Shown piece by piece: positions 47,466-56,138 of a stretch of DNA of 64,000 nt. Source of the stretch: Polaribacter sp. HaHaR_3_91 (GTDB lineage: Bacteria > Bacteroidota > Bacteroidia > Flavobacteriales > Flavobacteriaceae). Numbering within the stretch: position 1 is the stretch's first letter; every line of letters starts with the position of its first letter. A program made the translations under genes and the position numbers. Under the pieces are notes generated by a model, which was given only the letters and a program-made list of their open reading frames with translations, ran no database searches and was not told the origin of the DNA. The stretch is from positions 2,805,001 through 2,869,000 of the forward strand of contig NZ_CP058986.1 of NCBI RefSeq assembly GCF_019278525.1, written 5' to 3'.

Positions 47466-48566
47466 TTAACTTTTGGGAAAACTAACAACAAAAATAGTCC
47501 CTTTTGGTGAATTTGGTTGATGAATAATAGTGCCTTTATGACTTTTAATAATTCCGTGTACAACACTCAAGCCTAAACCTGAACCATCTCCGGTAGGTTT
47601 GGTTGTAAAAAAAGGATTAAAAATATTTTCGGAATTAATAGGTTCTATTCCTGAACCTTCATCAGAAATTCTAATTTGTACATTTTTAGTTTTTTCAATA
47701 ACATCAATATCTATTCTCCCTCTTTCATCTGAAAAATAAATAGCATTGATTACCAAATTAAAAATTACTTGAGTTAACTGAATTTTATCAACCTTTAAAT
47801 AAATTTTATCACTTGAAAAAGTAATATTACAGCGTATGTATTTTTTACTAAAACTAGGTTTTAACAAACTAATTGCCTCATTAATAATAATATTGATATC
47901 AACAGACATCATTTGCTGGGGCATTTCACAAGAAAAAAACATTAACTTTTTAACAACTTCTCTAGAATAGATGGCACTATTTATTATTTTACTTAAATCT
48001 TCACGCCCAACTTTATCTCCTTTATACTTTTCTTTTAATAATTCTGAAAAGCCTAAAATATTAGCTAAAGGTGTATTTAACTCATGCGCAATTCCAGCAG
48101 TAATTTCTCCTAAAATTGCTAGTCTACCTACTCTTTCAATTTGCCTTTTGGCAATCTCTTCTTTTTCATTGATTTCTTTTCGTTCTAAAAAGTCGCCAAT
48201 TTCTGAAGCAATCTGATGTAATAATAGTTTTTCTTCTTCTAAAAAAGAGTTTTCAGAAAATTTTTGTTTGGAATACCCTATCGTAACAGATCCTTTAATT
48301 TTTCCAAAAGATTTTATGGCAGAAATAATAAAAATTGCATCTTCTCTTTTTTTTCCTTCAACGAAAACAAAATTTTCTACTTTAATTTCTACAAAGGCTT
48401 CTTCTGGAAACCTAACTGCTTCTTTTAAACTTAGGGCTATTTCTTTTAATAATTCTTTTAAATCATTAAAACCACTATCTTTAATTAAAGAACTAACTCT
48501 ATATAAACAAGTTAGTTCTTTAATTCTTTCTTTTAATTTATCTTCTAACGTAATTTGGTTTTCCAT
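47466..48566 (-). CDS. Soluble sensor histidine kinase
   Basis: This 366-residue kinase has no membrane helix. A GAF-like sensory region (about 20-130) is followed by HisKA with the phosphorylated His161 in GIAHELNTPLANILGFSELL and by an HATPase domain with VFNLVINAIYF and GDGSGLGLSVVHGII. It pairs with the NtrC-type regulator three bases downstream. Being cytosolic, it should sense an internal signal such as a metabolite or redox state. It lies 23 bases after acs. Confidence 0.95.
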   Translation of the reverse strand: MENQITLEDKLKERIKELTCLYRVSSLIKDSGFNDLKELLKEIALSLKEAVRFPEEAFVEIKVENFVFVEGKKREDAIFIISAIKSFGKIKGSVTIGYSKQKFSENSFLEEEKLLLHQIASEIGDFLERKEINEKEEIAKRQIERVGRLAILGEITAGIAHELNTPLANILGFSELLKEKYKGDKVGREDLSKIINSAIYSREVVKKLMFFSCEMPQQMMSVDINIIINEAISLLKPSFSKKYIRCNITFSSDKIYLKVDKIQLTQVIFNLVINAIYFSDERGRIDIDVIEKTKNVQIRISDEGSGIEPINSENIFNPFFTTKPTGDGSGLGLSVVHGIIKSHKGTIIHQPNSPKGTIFVVSFPKS

Positions 48567-48589
48567 TTACAAATAAAAAATATATCAAA

Positions 48590-50497
48590 TTATTTTCTAT
48601 TATCAATAATACTTTGTACTATTTCTGGGTTTAAAAGCGTACTTGTATCTCCTAAATTATCCATTTCGTTACAAGCTATTTTACGTAAAATACGTCTCAT
48701 AATTTTTCCAGAACGTGTTTTTGGTAAACCTTCTGTAAATTGAATTTTATCTAATTTAGCAATAGGTCCAATTCTATCCGTAATTAATTGATTGATCTCT
48801 TTTTCTAAATTATCATGATTTCTATATTCTCCAGCATTTTTTAAGGTAATATATCCATATAATGCACTTCCTTTAATATCATGTGGAAAACCAACAATAG
48901 CTGATTCTGCAATTGCAGGATGTTCATTAATAGCATCTTCTATTGGTGCAGTTCCTAAATTATGCCCAGATACAATAATTACATCATCTACTCTACCAGT
49001 AATTCTGTAATACCCAACCTCATCTCTCAGCGCTCCATCACCAGTAAAATACATATCCTTATAGGCAGAAAAATAAGTCTCTTTATATCGTTGATGATTT
49101 CCCCAGATGGTACGTGCAATACTTGGCCATGGAAATTTGATACATAATCTTCCTTCTACTTGATTTCCTTTTAACTCACCTCCATTTTCATCCATTATTG
49201 CAGGTTGAATTCCTATAAATGGTAAAGTTGCATATGTTGGTTTTGTTGGGGTTACATAAGGAATAGGAGTAATCATAATTCCACCAGTTTCTGTTTGCCA
49301 CCAAGAATCTATAACGGGACTTTTCCCCTTACCTACATTATCATTGTACCAGTGCCATGCTTCTTCATTAATTGGCTCACCAACAGACCCTAGAACCTTT
49401 AAAGATGATAAATCATACTTATCTAATAATTCTGTTCCGTGTTTTGCCAAAGCTCTAATTGCGGTTGGAGCTGTATAAAATTGATTGATTTTATGTTTTT
49501 CTATAATATCCCAAAAGCGACCAAAATCTGGATAACTTGGTACTCCTTCAAAAAGTACGGTTGTTGCTCCATTTGCTAACGGTCCATATACAATATAAGA
49601 ATGCCCAGTAATCCAACCAATATCTGCAGTACACCAATAGACATCGTTTTCTCTGTATTGAAATGCATTTTTAAAAGTATATGCTGTGTACACCATATAA
49701 CCTGCTGTTGTATGCACCATTCCTTTTGGCTTTCCTGTAGAACCAGAAGTATATAAAATAAATAAAGGATCTTCTGCATCCATTATTTCCGGGCTACATT
49801 CCTTAGAAGCGTTGTCTAATAATGGTTGTAACCATTTATCTCTTCCTTCCTTCATGTTGATATTTGCCTTGGTTCTTTTTGCAACCAACACATTTTCTAC
49901 TCCAGGACAATTTTCTAAAGCCTCATCTACGATTCCTTTTAAATCGATTGATTTTTTACCTCTAAAAGAACCATCTGCAGTAATAACAATTTTACAATCA
50001 GAATCATTAATTCTTGTTGCTAAAGCAGTAGATGAAAAACCAGCAAAAACAACAGAGTGTATCGCTCCTATTCTTGCACAAGCTAACAAAGAAATTGCTA
50101 ATTCTGGAATCATAGGAACATAAATACAGACTCTATCTCCTTTTTTAATTCCATGCTCTTTTAAAACATTGGCAAATTGATTGACTCTTTCTGATAATTG
50201 TTTATAGGTAATATGTTCTGCAGGTTCATTCGGATCATTAGGTTCAAATAAAATTGCAGTTTTGTCTGCTTTTGTAGACAGATGCCTATCAACACAATTT
50301 TCTGTGATGTTTAGTTTTGCACCTTCAAACCATTTAATCTCTGGCTTAGAAAAGTCCCAATCTAACACATTGTCCCATTTTTTTCTCCATAAAAAATGCT
50401 CTTCTGCTATTTCTTCCCAAAAGACTTCTGGTTCTCTTATAGATTTTCTATAGACTTTAAAATATTCTTCTAAATGTTTTATGTGGTAATTACTCAT
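48590..50497 (-). CDS. acs: Acetate-CoA ligase (acetyl-CoA synthetase)
   Basis: Acs activates acetate to acetyl-CoA via acetyl-AMP. The 635-residue protein has the AMP motif YTSGSTGKPKG (about 249-259), the TWWQTETGG-like SWWQTETGG and the C-terminal PKTRSGKIMRR, whose Lys is the usual site of regulatory acetylation. ATG at 50497 (MSNYHIKHLEEYF) fits the family. An ATG 30 bases earlier does not. It is followed by the kinase and NtrC-type genes in one operon. Confidence 0.96.
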   Translation of the reverse strand: MSNYHIKHLEEYFKVYRKSIREPEVFWEEIAEEHFLWRKKWDNVLDWDFSKPEIKWFEGAKLNITENCVDRHLSTKADKTAILFEPNDPNEPAEHITYKQLSERVNQFANVLKEHGIKKGDRVCIYVPMIPELAISLLACARIGAIHSVVFAGFSSTALATRINDSDCKIVITADGSFRGKKSIDLKGIVDEALENCPGVENVLVAKRTKANINMKEGRDKWLQPLLDNASKECSPEIMDAEDPLFILYTSGSTGKPKGMVHTTAGYMVYTAYTFKNAFQYRENDVYWCTADIGWITGHSYIVYGPLANGATTVLFEGVPSYPDFGRFWDIIEKHKINQFYTAPTAIRALAKHGTELLDKYDLSSLKVLGSVGEPINEEAWHWYNDNVGKGKSPVIDSWWQTETGGIMITPIPYVTPTKPTYATLPFIGIQPAIMDENGGELKGNQVEGRLCIKFPWPSIARTIWGNHQRYKETYFSAYKDMYFTGDGALRDEVGYYRITGRVDDVIIVSGHNLGTAPIEDAINEHPAIAESAIVGFPHDIKGSALYGYITLKNAGEYRNHDNLEKEINQLITDRIGPIAKLDKIQFTEGLPKTRSGKIMRRILRKIACNEMDNLGDTSTLLNPEIVQSIIDNRK

Positions 50498-50522
50498 ACT
50501 TATATTGGTTTTATTTTTATAA

Positions 50523-50542
50523 GGCATTTTGCTATTAATGCC
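50523..50542. other. Hairpin in the prpE-acs gap
   Basis: GGCATT and AATGCC flank an eight-base loop between the stop of the propionate synthetase gene (50580) and the acs start (50497). No T run follows on the minus strand, so it may be a processing or attenuation structure more than a terminator. Confidence 0.35.
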
Positions 50543-50579
50543 TAGTGTAACAAGTTAGTTTTTAATTTTGTTTATTAAA

Positions 50580-52475
50580 TTATTTATAAATTCCTATGTG
50601 ATTTTTCTGATAAATACTTTTTATTTCGGCTATAATTGAAATATCATCAATTGTAGACGGAATATTATACTGCAAGTCATCCGCAATATTGCGTAACAAT
50701 TTACGAAGAATTTTCCCACTTCTCGTTTTTGGCAATCTATTTATAATTAATACATCTCTAAAAGAGGCAACAGCGCCAATTCCATGACGTACATCTTGTA
50801 TAATTTCTTTCTGAATTTGTATTTCATTATATCCATCTCCCTTTTTTAAAACGACTAATCCTAAAGGTTTTTGTCCTTTAATTTCGCAATGCACACCAAA
50901 AACAGCACACTCTGCAACTGCTTTATGAGATGCTACAACTTCTTCCATTTCTGCAGTAGACAATCGGTGTCCGGCAACGTTTATAATATCATCTACTCTT
51001 CCGGTAATAAAAACATATCCATCTTCGTCTTTGTAACCGCCATCACCAGAAAAATAATATCCAGGAAATCGATGTAAGTATCCCATATGAAAGCGTTCTG
51101 GATTGCCCCAAAGATTCATTAAAGTACCTGGAGGCAAAGGCAATTTAACAGCAACAAAACCTTCTACACTTGAAGCTACTTCCTCTCCTTCTTCATTTAA
51201 TATCTGAATATCATAACCGCAAACAGGAAAACTTGCAGATCCTGGTTTTACTTCCTGCAATGCTACACCAACCATATTTGCTACCATTGGCCAACCACTT
51301 TCGGTTTGCCACCAATGATCTATAACGGGGACTTTTAAATGTTCTTTTGTCCATGTTAAAGTAGCCACATCACAACGTTCACCTGCTAAAAACTGATATT
51401 TTAAACTCGATAAATCATATTTTTTAATCATCCTTCCGTTAGGATCTTCTTTTTTGATTGCTCTTATTGCGGTTGGCGCCGTAAACATCACTGTTACTTT
51501 ATGCTCACTAATTACGCGCCAAAAAGTAGACGCATCTGGGGTTCTAATTGGTTTTCCTTCAAAAAGTACCGTTGTATTTCTGTTTAATAAAGGAGCATAC
51601 ACAATATAACTGTGCCCAACCACCCAACCAACATCACTTGCAGCCCAAAAAACATCTCCTTTATCAACTCCATAAATATATTTCATAGAAAATTTTAATG
51701 CAGTTGCATATCCTCCTGTATCTCTAATAATTCCTTTTGGAGTTCCTGTAGTGCCAGAAGTATATAAAATGTATGAAGGGTGTGTTGCTGCAACAGAAAC
51801 CGCTTCTATAGAGGCAGACTTATCAACTAAATCCGTATAATCTATATCGTAACTTTTCATTGATACTTCTACCCCTAATTTCCTATCGAAAACAATTACT
51901 TTTTCTGGCTTATGTACCGATTTCTCCATAGCACTATCTACATAGGGTTTATACGGGATAATACGTTCTATTTCTACACCACTAGAGGCTGTAATAATTG
52001 CTTTTGGTTTACAATCATCTATTCTAATAGCCAATTCATGCGGAGCAAAACCACCAAATACAACAGAATGGATAACGCCAATTCTAACACATGCCAACAT
52101 TGCATACAGTGCCTGCGGAATCATGGGCATATAGATAATACAAGTATCTCCTTTTTTTAATCCCAATTGTTTTAATCCACCAGCGAGCTTAGATACTTCG
52201 TGATGCAATTGGTGAAAGGAAATATGTTGTTTTGTATTGGTTACTGGCGAATCATAAATAATGGCATTTTGATCTCCAAAACCATCTTTAATATGCATGT
52301 CAATACACAAATAACTTAAATTAAGTTCCCCATCCTCAAACCATTGATAATAATTGTGTTTGTCTTTTGATAAAATAGTTGTTGGAGCTTTATACCAATC
52401 TAATTTATCTGCTTGTTTGCTCCAGAAATCTTCTGGATTAAGAATGCTTTTTTTATAAAATTTTTGGTATTTCAT
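50580..52475 (-). CDS. prpE: Propionate/acetate-CoA ligase, PrpE type
   Basis: A second AMP-forming acyl-CoA synthetase, 631 residues. It has YTSGTTGTPKG, DHWWQTESGWP and PKTRSGKILRK. The tryptophan and serine context SGWP after the QTE motif is as in PrpE and differs from TGG in Acs, so propionate is the likely substrate. The ATG overlaps the stop of the small membrane protein gene upstream as ATGA, which couples them. Confidence 0.88.
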   Translation of the reverse strand: MKYQKFYKKSILNPEDFWSKQADKLDWYKAPTTILSKDKHNYYQWFEDGELNLSYLCIDMHIKDGFGDQNAIIYDSPVTNTKQHISFHQLHHEVSKLAGGLKQLGLKKGDTCIIYMPMIPQALYAMLACVRIGVIHSVVFGGFAPHELAIRIDDCKPKAIITASSGVEIERIIPYKPYVDSAMEKSVHKPEKVIVFDRKLGVEVSMKSYDIDYTDLVDKSASIEAVSVAATHPSYILYTSGTTGTPKGIIRDTGGYATALKFSMKYIYGVDKGDVFWAASDVGWVVGHSYIVYAPLLNRNTTVLFEGKPIRTPDASTFWRVISEHKVTVMFTAPTAIRAIKKEDPNGRMIKKYDLSSLKYQFLAGERCDVATLTWTKEHLKVPVIDHWWQTESGWPMVANMVGVALQEVKPGSASFPVCGYDIQILNEEGEEVASSVEGFVAVKLPLPPGTLMNLWGNPERFHMGYLHRFPGYYFSGDGGYKDEDGYVFITGRVDDIINVAGHRLSTAEMEEVVASHKAVAECAVFGVHCEIKGQKPLGLVVLKKGDGYNEIQIQKEIIQDVRHGIGAVASFRDVLIINRLPKTRSGKILRKLLRNIADDLQYNIPSTIDDISIIAEIKSIYQKNHIGIYK

Positions 52476-52696
52476 GATCTCGCTTTTTTAGAATTAAGCA
52501 AGCCAAACCAATTAGGGTTTAATATTTTAAGTTTAATAAGCACCCAAATAATGGTCACAAAAGAAAGTCCTAAAACTACCGAAAGTATAGGATCTATGTT
52601 TCCGTTATCTTCAAACTTAAACCTAAAATACAATGTACTTACTGCATAGATACTGATAAAAATATCTGATGCAAGCGGATTTAGTTGAAATTTCAT
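52472..52696 (-). CDS. Small membrane protein, 74 residues
   Basis: The protein has two hydrophobic segments (about 8-25 and 38-58) with a charged loop between, and ends in a basic tail. I do not recognise a family. It is coupled to prpE by a four-base overlap (ATGA), so a role in uptake or membrane anchoring of that pathway is possible. A 16-bp sequence shared with the symporter operon lies 32 bases upstream of its start. Confidence 0.65.
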   Translation of the reverse strand: MKFQLNPLASDIFISIYAVSTLYFRFKFEDNGNIDPILSVVLGLSFVTIIWVLIKLKILNPNWFGLLNSKKARS

Positions 52697-52727
52697 GTCT
52701 TTAATTTTTAATTAAACATTGTTTGTT

Positions 52728-52743
52728 TGCACACAAAATCAAT
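52728..52743 (-). promoter_or_regulatory. Shared 16-bp element upstream of the small protein-prpE unit
   Basis: ATTGATTTTGTGTGCA on the minus strand is identical to the sequence at 59460-59475 on the plus strand. A TTG inside it is 19 bases before AATGTTTA, a poor match to the -7 box, which would fit a promoter that needs an activator. Both copies are 27 to 47 bases upstream of a start codon. Confidence 0.5.
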
Positions 52744-52768
52744 ATTTAATAACGTTAAAGACTCTCTT

Positions 52769-53134
52769 TTAATTTAAAAGTTCCAATATTTCTGAAACTA
52801 GTTTTTTTACTGAAAAAGGTTTTGTCAAATACTTATCTGCTCCAAGTTTTAAACCCTTTTCAATATCTGAAGCTTTATTTTTTGCCGTTAAAAAGACCAC
52901 TTTAGTATCTTTTAAACTCACCGTATTTTTTATATACCGTAAGGTTTTATAACCATCTACATTTGGCATCATAATATCTAACAAAACAATGTTAGCCGTT
53001 TGATGTTTTAAGATCTCTAAAGCTTCACTTCCATCCCTTGCAATATACACTTCAAAATTTTGTTTTTTAAAAGCATATTCTAATGACATTACAATATTTG
53101 GCTCGTCATCAACAATTAAAATTTTCTTCTTCAT
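52769..53134 (-). CDS. Single-domain (CheY-like) response regulator
   Basis: The 121-residue protein is only a receiver domain with the acidic pair Asp9-Asp10, the phosphorylation site Asp53 in VLLDIMMPNVDG, and Lys near 103. With no output domain it must act by binding a partner or as a phosphate relay. It lies 16 bases after the SSS-type histidine kinase gene, its likely phosphate donor. Confidence 0.95.
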   Translation of the reverse strand: MKKKILIVDDEPNIVMSLEYAFKKQNFEVYIARDGSEALEILKHQTANIVLLDIMMPNVDGYKTLRYIKNTVSLKDTKVVFLTAKNKASDIEKGLKLGADKYLTKPFSVKKLVSEILELLN

Positions 53135-53150
53135 ACTTTACGAGAACAAT

Positions 53151-55841
53151 TTACTTAAAAGGGATGGTAAAAACAAATGTTGCTCCATTTTTAACACCTT
53201 TTTTTGCCCAAATTTCTCCGTTATGCTTATCTACTATTTGCTTGGTTATTGCCAACCCCAATCCACTACCTTGTGGCTTTCTAGTATTTTGATGTTTAGA
53301 TTGATAAAATTTATCAAAAATAAACTCATGGTCTTCTTCAGGAATTCCTTTACCATTATCTGTTACGGAGATTTCTACAACAGCATTTCCTAATTTATAA
53401 TCTATTTCAATTTTACCGGTTTCTTGTTGACAAAACTTAATGGAATTAGATATTAAATTGGTTAATACTTGTAAAATTCTATCTTCATCATAATTCACTT
53501 TAAAAGTATGTAAATTCTTCACCACTATTTTCACGCCCTTTTTTGTGGCAATTTGAGTAATACTTCCAATCGCTTTGGAAATAGTTTTTTGAATATCTAC
53601 ATATTCTAAATCTAGATGTAATCGTCCTGTTTCTAGCTTTTCAAAATCTAAAATATTATGAATTAAGCGTCCTAAACGTTCAGAATCTTGAAGGATGTTT
53701 TTCAAAAATTGCGCTTTTACTTCTTTAGGCATGTCATCCTCTTCATCCATCAACAATTCTGTTGCCGCACGAATCCCTGTAATTGGGGTTTTAAGCTCAT
53801 GAGCAACCGTGTCTAAAAACTCATCTTTTTGCTTGTCTTTACTAATCAACTCTTTATTTGCATCTTTTAATTTTGAGGATAACTGAGATAATTCATTAGA
53901 CTTTTCTAGTAAAACCTTATTGTTTACAATATTCTCTTTAGATTCTTCTAAAATTTTTAACACCTCAACCAAACTAATTTGTTCTTCTTTTACGACACTT
54001 GCAATCAAAATTTTTGCAGATGCAGAACCAATACTTCCTGTCAATAATTTTTCTGAGAAATTAATTAAACGAGCATCTCCTAATTGTGTGTCTGATGGTA
54101 ATTTATACTTCATGAAAAATATTTTAAGGGCACGAGTAGCGCGTTCATCACCTAAAAAACGAACCAATACATTTTTAATATCCGACACATAAGCCTCCCC
54201 TTTCCAAACAAACGCACTTTCTTGAAGGGATGTAAAGCTTCTACTATCTACAAACATTTCTGCGTAATTTCGTTCTCTATAATTTCCTTTAGAAACTAAT
54301 GAAAACACTAAATAACTCATCAAATTAAATGTTAGACTCCAGAAAAACGCATGAGCTGGCGGACTTAAAAAATCAATACCAAATAGTGCATTTGGTCTTA
54401 AAGCTTCAATACCAAATAAACCATATTGCGTAAAATCTGCTTTACCTGTGATAGCTTGTAAAATAAATGGCAAGACCAAAGAATAAGAAGCTATAAAAAA
54501 ACCTATTATAATTCCGATAATGGCTGCTCTTGAAGAACCTCGATTCCAGAAGAGACCAATAAAAAAAGAAGGTGCTAATTGAGCGATGATTACAAAAGAA
54601 ATTAATCCTATTGAAAATAAAGAAAGTTCTTTTGAAAACGATACATAAAAGAAATATGCAAAAATTATAATAGAAAAAATAGAAATACGACGAATATTTT
54701 TAATGTACTTAGAGTTACGCTCTGGTTGGTTCTTTATAAACTTATCTAAAAACCCATAAGGGATAATTAAGTTATTACTTACCATGGTAGACAATGCCAA
54801 CGTAGAAACCACCACCATAGAAATAACGGCTGAAAAACCACCTAAAAAAACAAGCGTAGCTAAAAATGAATTTCCATTTTCTAACGGAAGTAATAAAGAA
54901 TAGTATTCTGCATTTTTTGTAGTTCCGAAAGTTAATTTACCTGCCCAAGCTATAAAAATAACAAAGATATTAAACAGTAATAAATACAATGGAAACAACC
55001 AAATTGCCTTTTTTAAATGTTTTTCTCTATTATTTTCTAAAACCGTTACTTGAAACTGGCGTGGTAATAAAAAGATAGACATAAAAGATAAAGCAATCAT
55101 AAAAAACCAATTAAAACCATCTTCTAATCCGCTTAAAGTAGTCAGTTCTTTAAAGTTTTCTGTTTTCGAAATTTTATTATAAATATCTGTGGTACCATCA
55201 AATAAGTAAAAAGTAATATACCCTCCAATAATAAAGAAAAAAACTAATTTTAAAACCGATTCAAAAGCAACTGTAGCAACAATTCCTTTGTGTTTTTCTG
55301 ACGCATCTGTATTTTGAGTACCAAAAAAGGCGGCAAAAATAGCCAACAATAAAGCAACGTAAAAGGTAGAGTCATCAAAAATAGAAGTTGAAACATAACT
55401 TGTTTCATCAGACATGATTTCAAAGGTCTCAGAAACAGCTTTTAACTGTAAAGAAATGTATGGCAATGTTCCGAAAAGACACACAACAGTTACCAATGCT
55501 CCTAAAAATCGATTGTTTCCGTAGCGTAAAGAAATAAAATCTGCAATGGAAGAAATTTTATGCTGTTTAGATATTCTAATAATTTTTCGAAGTACGATAA
55601 TCCATAAAGGAGCTGCAATAACAGGACCTAAATAAATAGGCAAAAAGAGAATGCCAGAAGTAGCTGCAATACCTACGCTTCCGTAATAGGTCCAAGCAGA
55701 ACAATAGACTGCTAGAGACAAAGTATACACATAAGGATTATTAACCCACTTGCTTTGTCGTTTTTTTTCAGCAAAAAAGGCAATGTAAAACAACACTGCT
55801 AAATAGATAATAATGATGGTTATTAAAGTAAAACTATTCAT
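53151..55841 (-). CDS. Histidine kinase with N-terminal sodium:solute symporter domain
   Basis: This 896-residue protein joins an SSS transporter-like domain (about 1-490, 13 membrane helices) to a coiled linker (about 590-660) and a kinase core with the histidine in DTVAHELKTPITGIRA and an HATPase domain (LISNSIKFCQQ, GSGLGLAITKQI). The layout is like CbrA of pseudomonads, where transport or sensing of a solute sets the kinase. The receiver gene follows, and a 64-residue membrane gene overlaps its start by eight bases. Confidence 0.95.
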   Translation of the reverse strand: MNSFTLITIIIIYLAVLFYIAFFAEKKRQSKWVNNPYVYTLSLAVYCSAWTYYGSVGIAATSGILFLPIYLGPVIAAPLWIIVLRKIIRISKQHKISSIADFISLRYGNNRFLGALVTVVCLFGTLPYISLQLKAVSETFEIMSDETSYVSTSIFDDSTFYVALLLAIFAAFFGTQNTDASEKHKGIVATVAFESVLKLVFFFIIGGYITFYLFDGTTDIYNKISKTENFKELTTLSGLEDGFNWFFMIALSFMSIFLLPRQFQVTVLENNREKHLKKAIWLFPLYLLLFNIFVIFIAWAGKLTFGTTKNAEYYSLLLPLENGNSFLATLVFLGGFSAVISMVVVSTLALSTMVSNNLIIPYGFLDKFIKNQPERNSKYIKNIRRISIFSIIIFAYFFYVSFSKELSLFSIGLISFVIIAQLAPSFFIGLFWNRGSSRAAIIGIIIGFFIASYSLVLPFILQAITGKADFTQYGLFGIEALRPNALFGIDFLSPPAHAFFWSLTFNLMSYLVFSLVSKGNYRERNYAEMFVDSRSFTSLQESAFVWKGEAYVSDIKNVLVRFLGDERATRALKIFFMKYKLPSDTQLGDARLINFSEKLLTGSIGSASAKILIASVVKEEQISLVEVLKILEESKENIVNNKVLLEKSNELSQLSSKLKDANKELISKDKQKDEFLDTVAHELKTPITGIRAATELLMDEEDDMPKEVKAQFLKNILQDSERLGRLIHNILDFEKLETGRLHLDLEYVDIQKTISKAIGSITQIATKKGVKIVVKNLHTFKVNYDEDRILQVLTNLISNSIKFCQQETGKIEIDYKLGNAVVEISVTDNGKGIPEEDHEFIFDKFYQSKHQNTRKPQGSGLGLAITKQIVDKHNGEIWAKKGVKNGATFVFTIPFK

Positions 55842-56028
55842 AATGACGATTTAAAACGATATATGAAATTACAATGGATAATAACCAAGCAGAAAATATT
55901 GAAAAATAAAAAGTAGGAATACCATAAACCGCTCCTTCAAAATTAAAAATTAGGACAAATGGTATATTAAAAATTAAAAACAATGCAATTGATAATACAA
56001 CTAACTTCTGCTCATGTCTTTTTTTCAT
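55834..56028 (-). CDS. Small membrane protein, 64 residues
   Basis: The protein has two membrane helices (about 10-30 and 38-58) and a basic start (KKRHEQKL). Its layout resembles small partner subunits of SSS transporters, such as DUF3311-type proteins. Its stop overlaps the start of the SSS-kinase gene by eight bases, so the products are made together. It may be the partner of the transporter domain of the kinase, which is inference. Confidence 0.75.
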   Translation of the reverse strand: MKKRHEQKLVVLSIALFLIFNIPFVLIFNFEGAVYGIPTFYFSIFSAWLLSIVISYIVLNRHYE

Positions 56029-56059
56029 TGATTTACTTTATTCCCTAAAAATAATAAAA

Positions 56060-56090
56060 AAATCAGCATTACAAGTTGTAATACTGATTT
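56060..56090 (-). terminator. Terminator of the porin-DUF4212-symporter operon
   Basis: AAATCAG-ATTACAA and TTGTAAT-CTGATTT pair with one mismatch, with a seven-T run after the stem on the minus strand. It follows the symporter stop codon at 56139. Confidence 0.8.
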
Positions 56091-56138
56091 CTAACAAACG
56101 AATTTCCTCTTATTTATTTACTTTTTTAATAGTATCGC

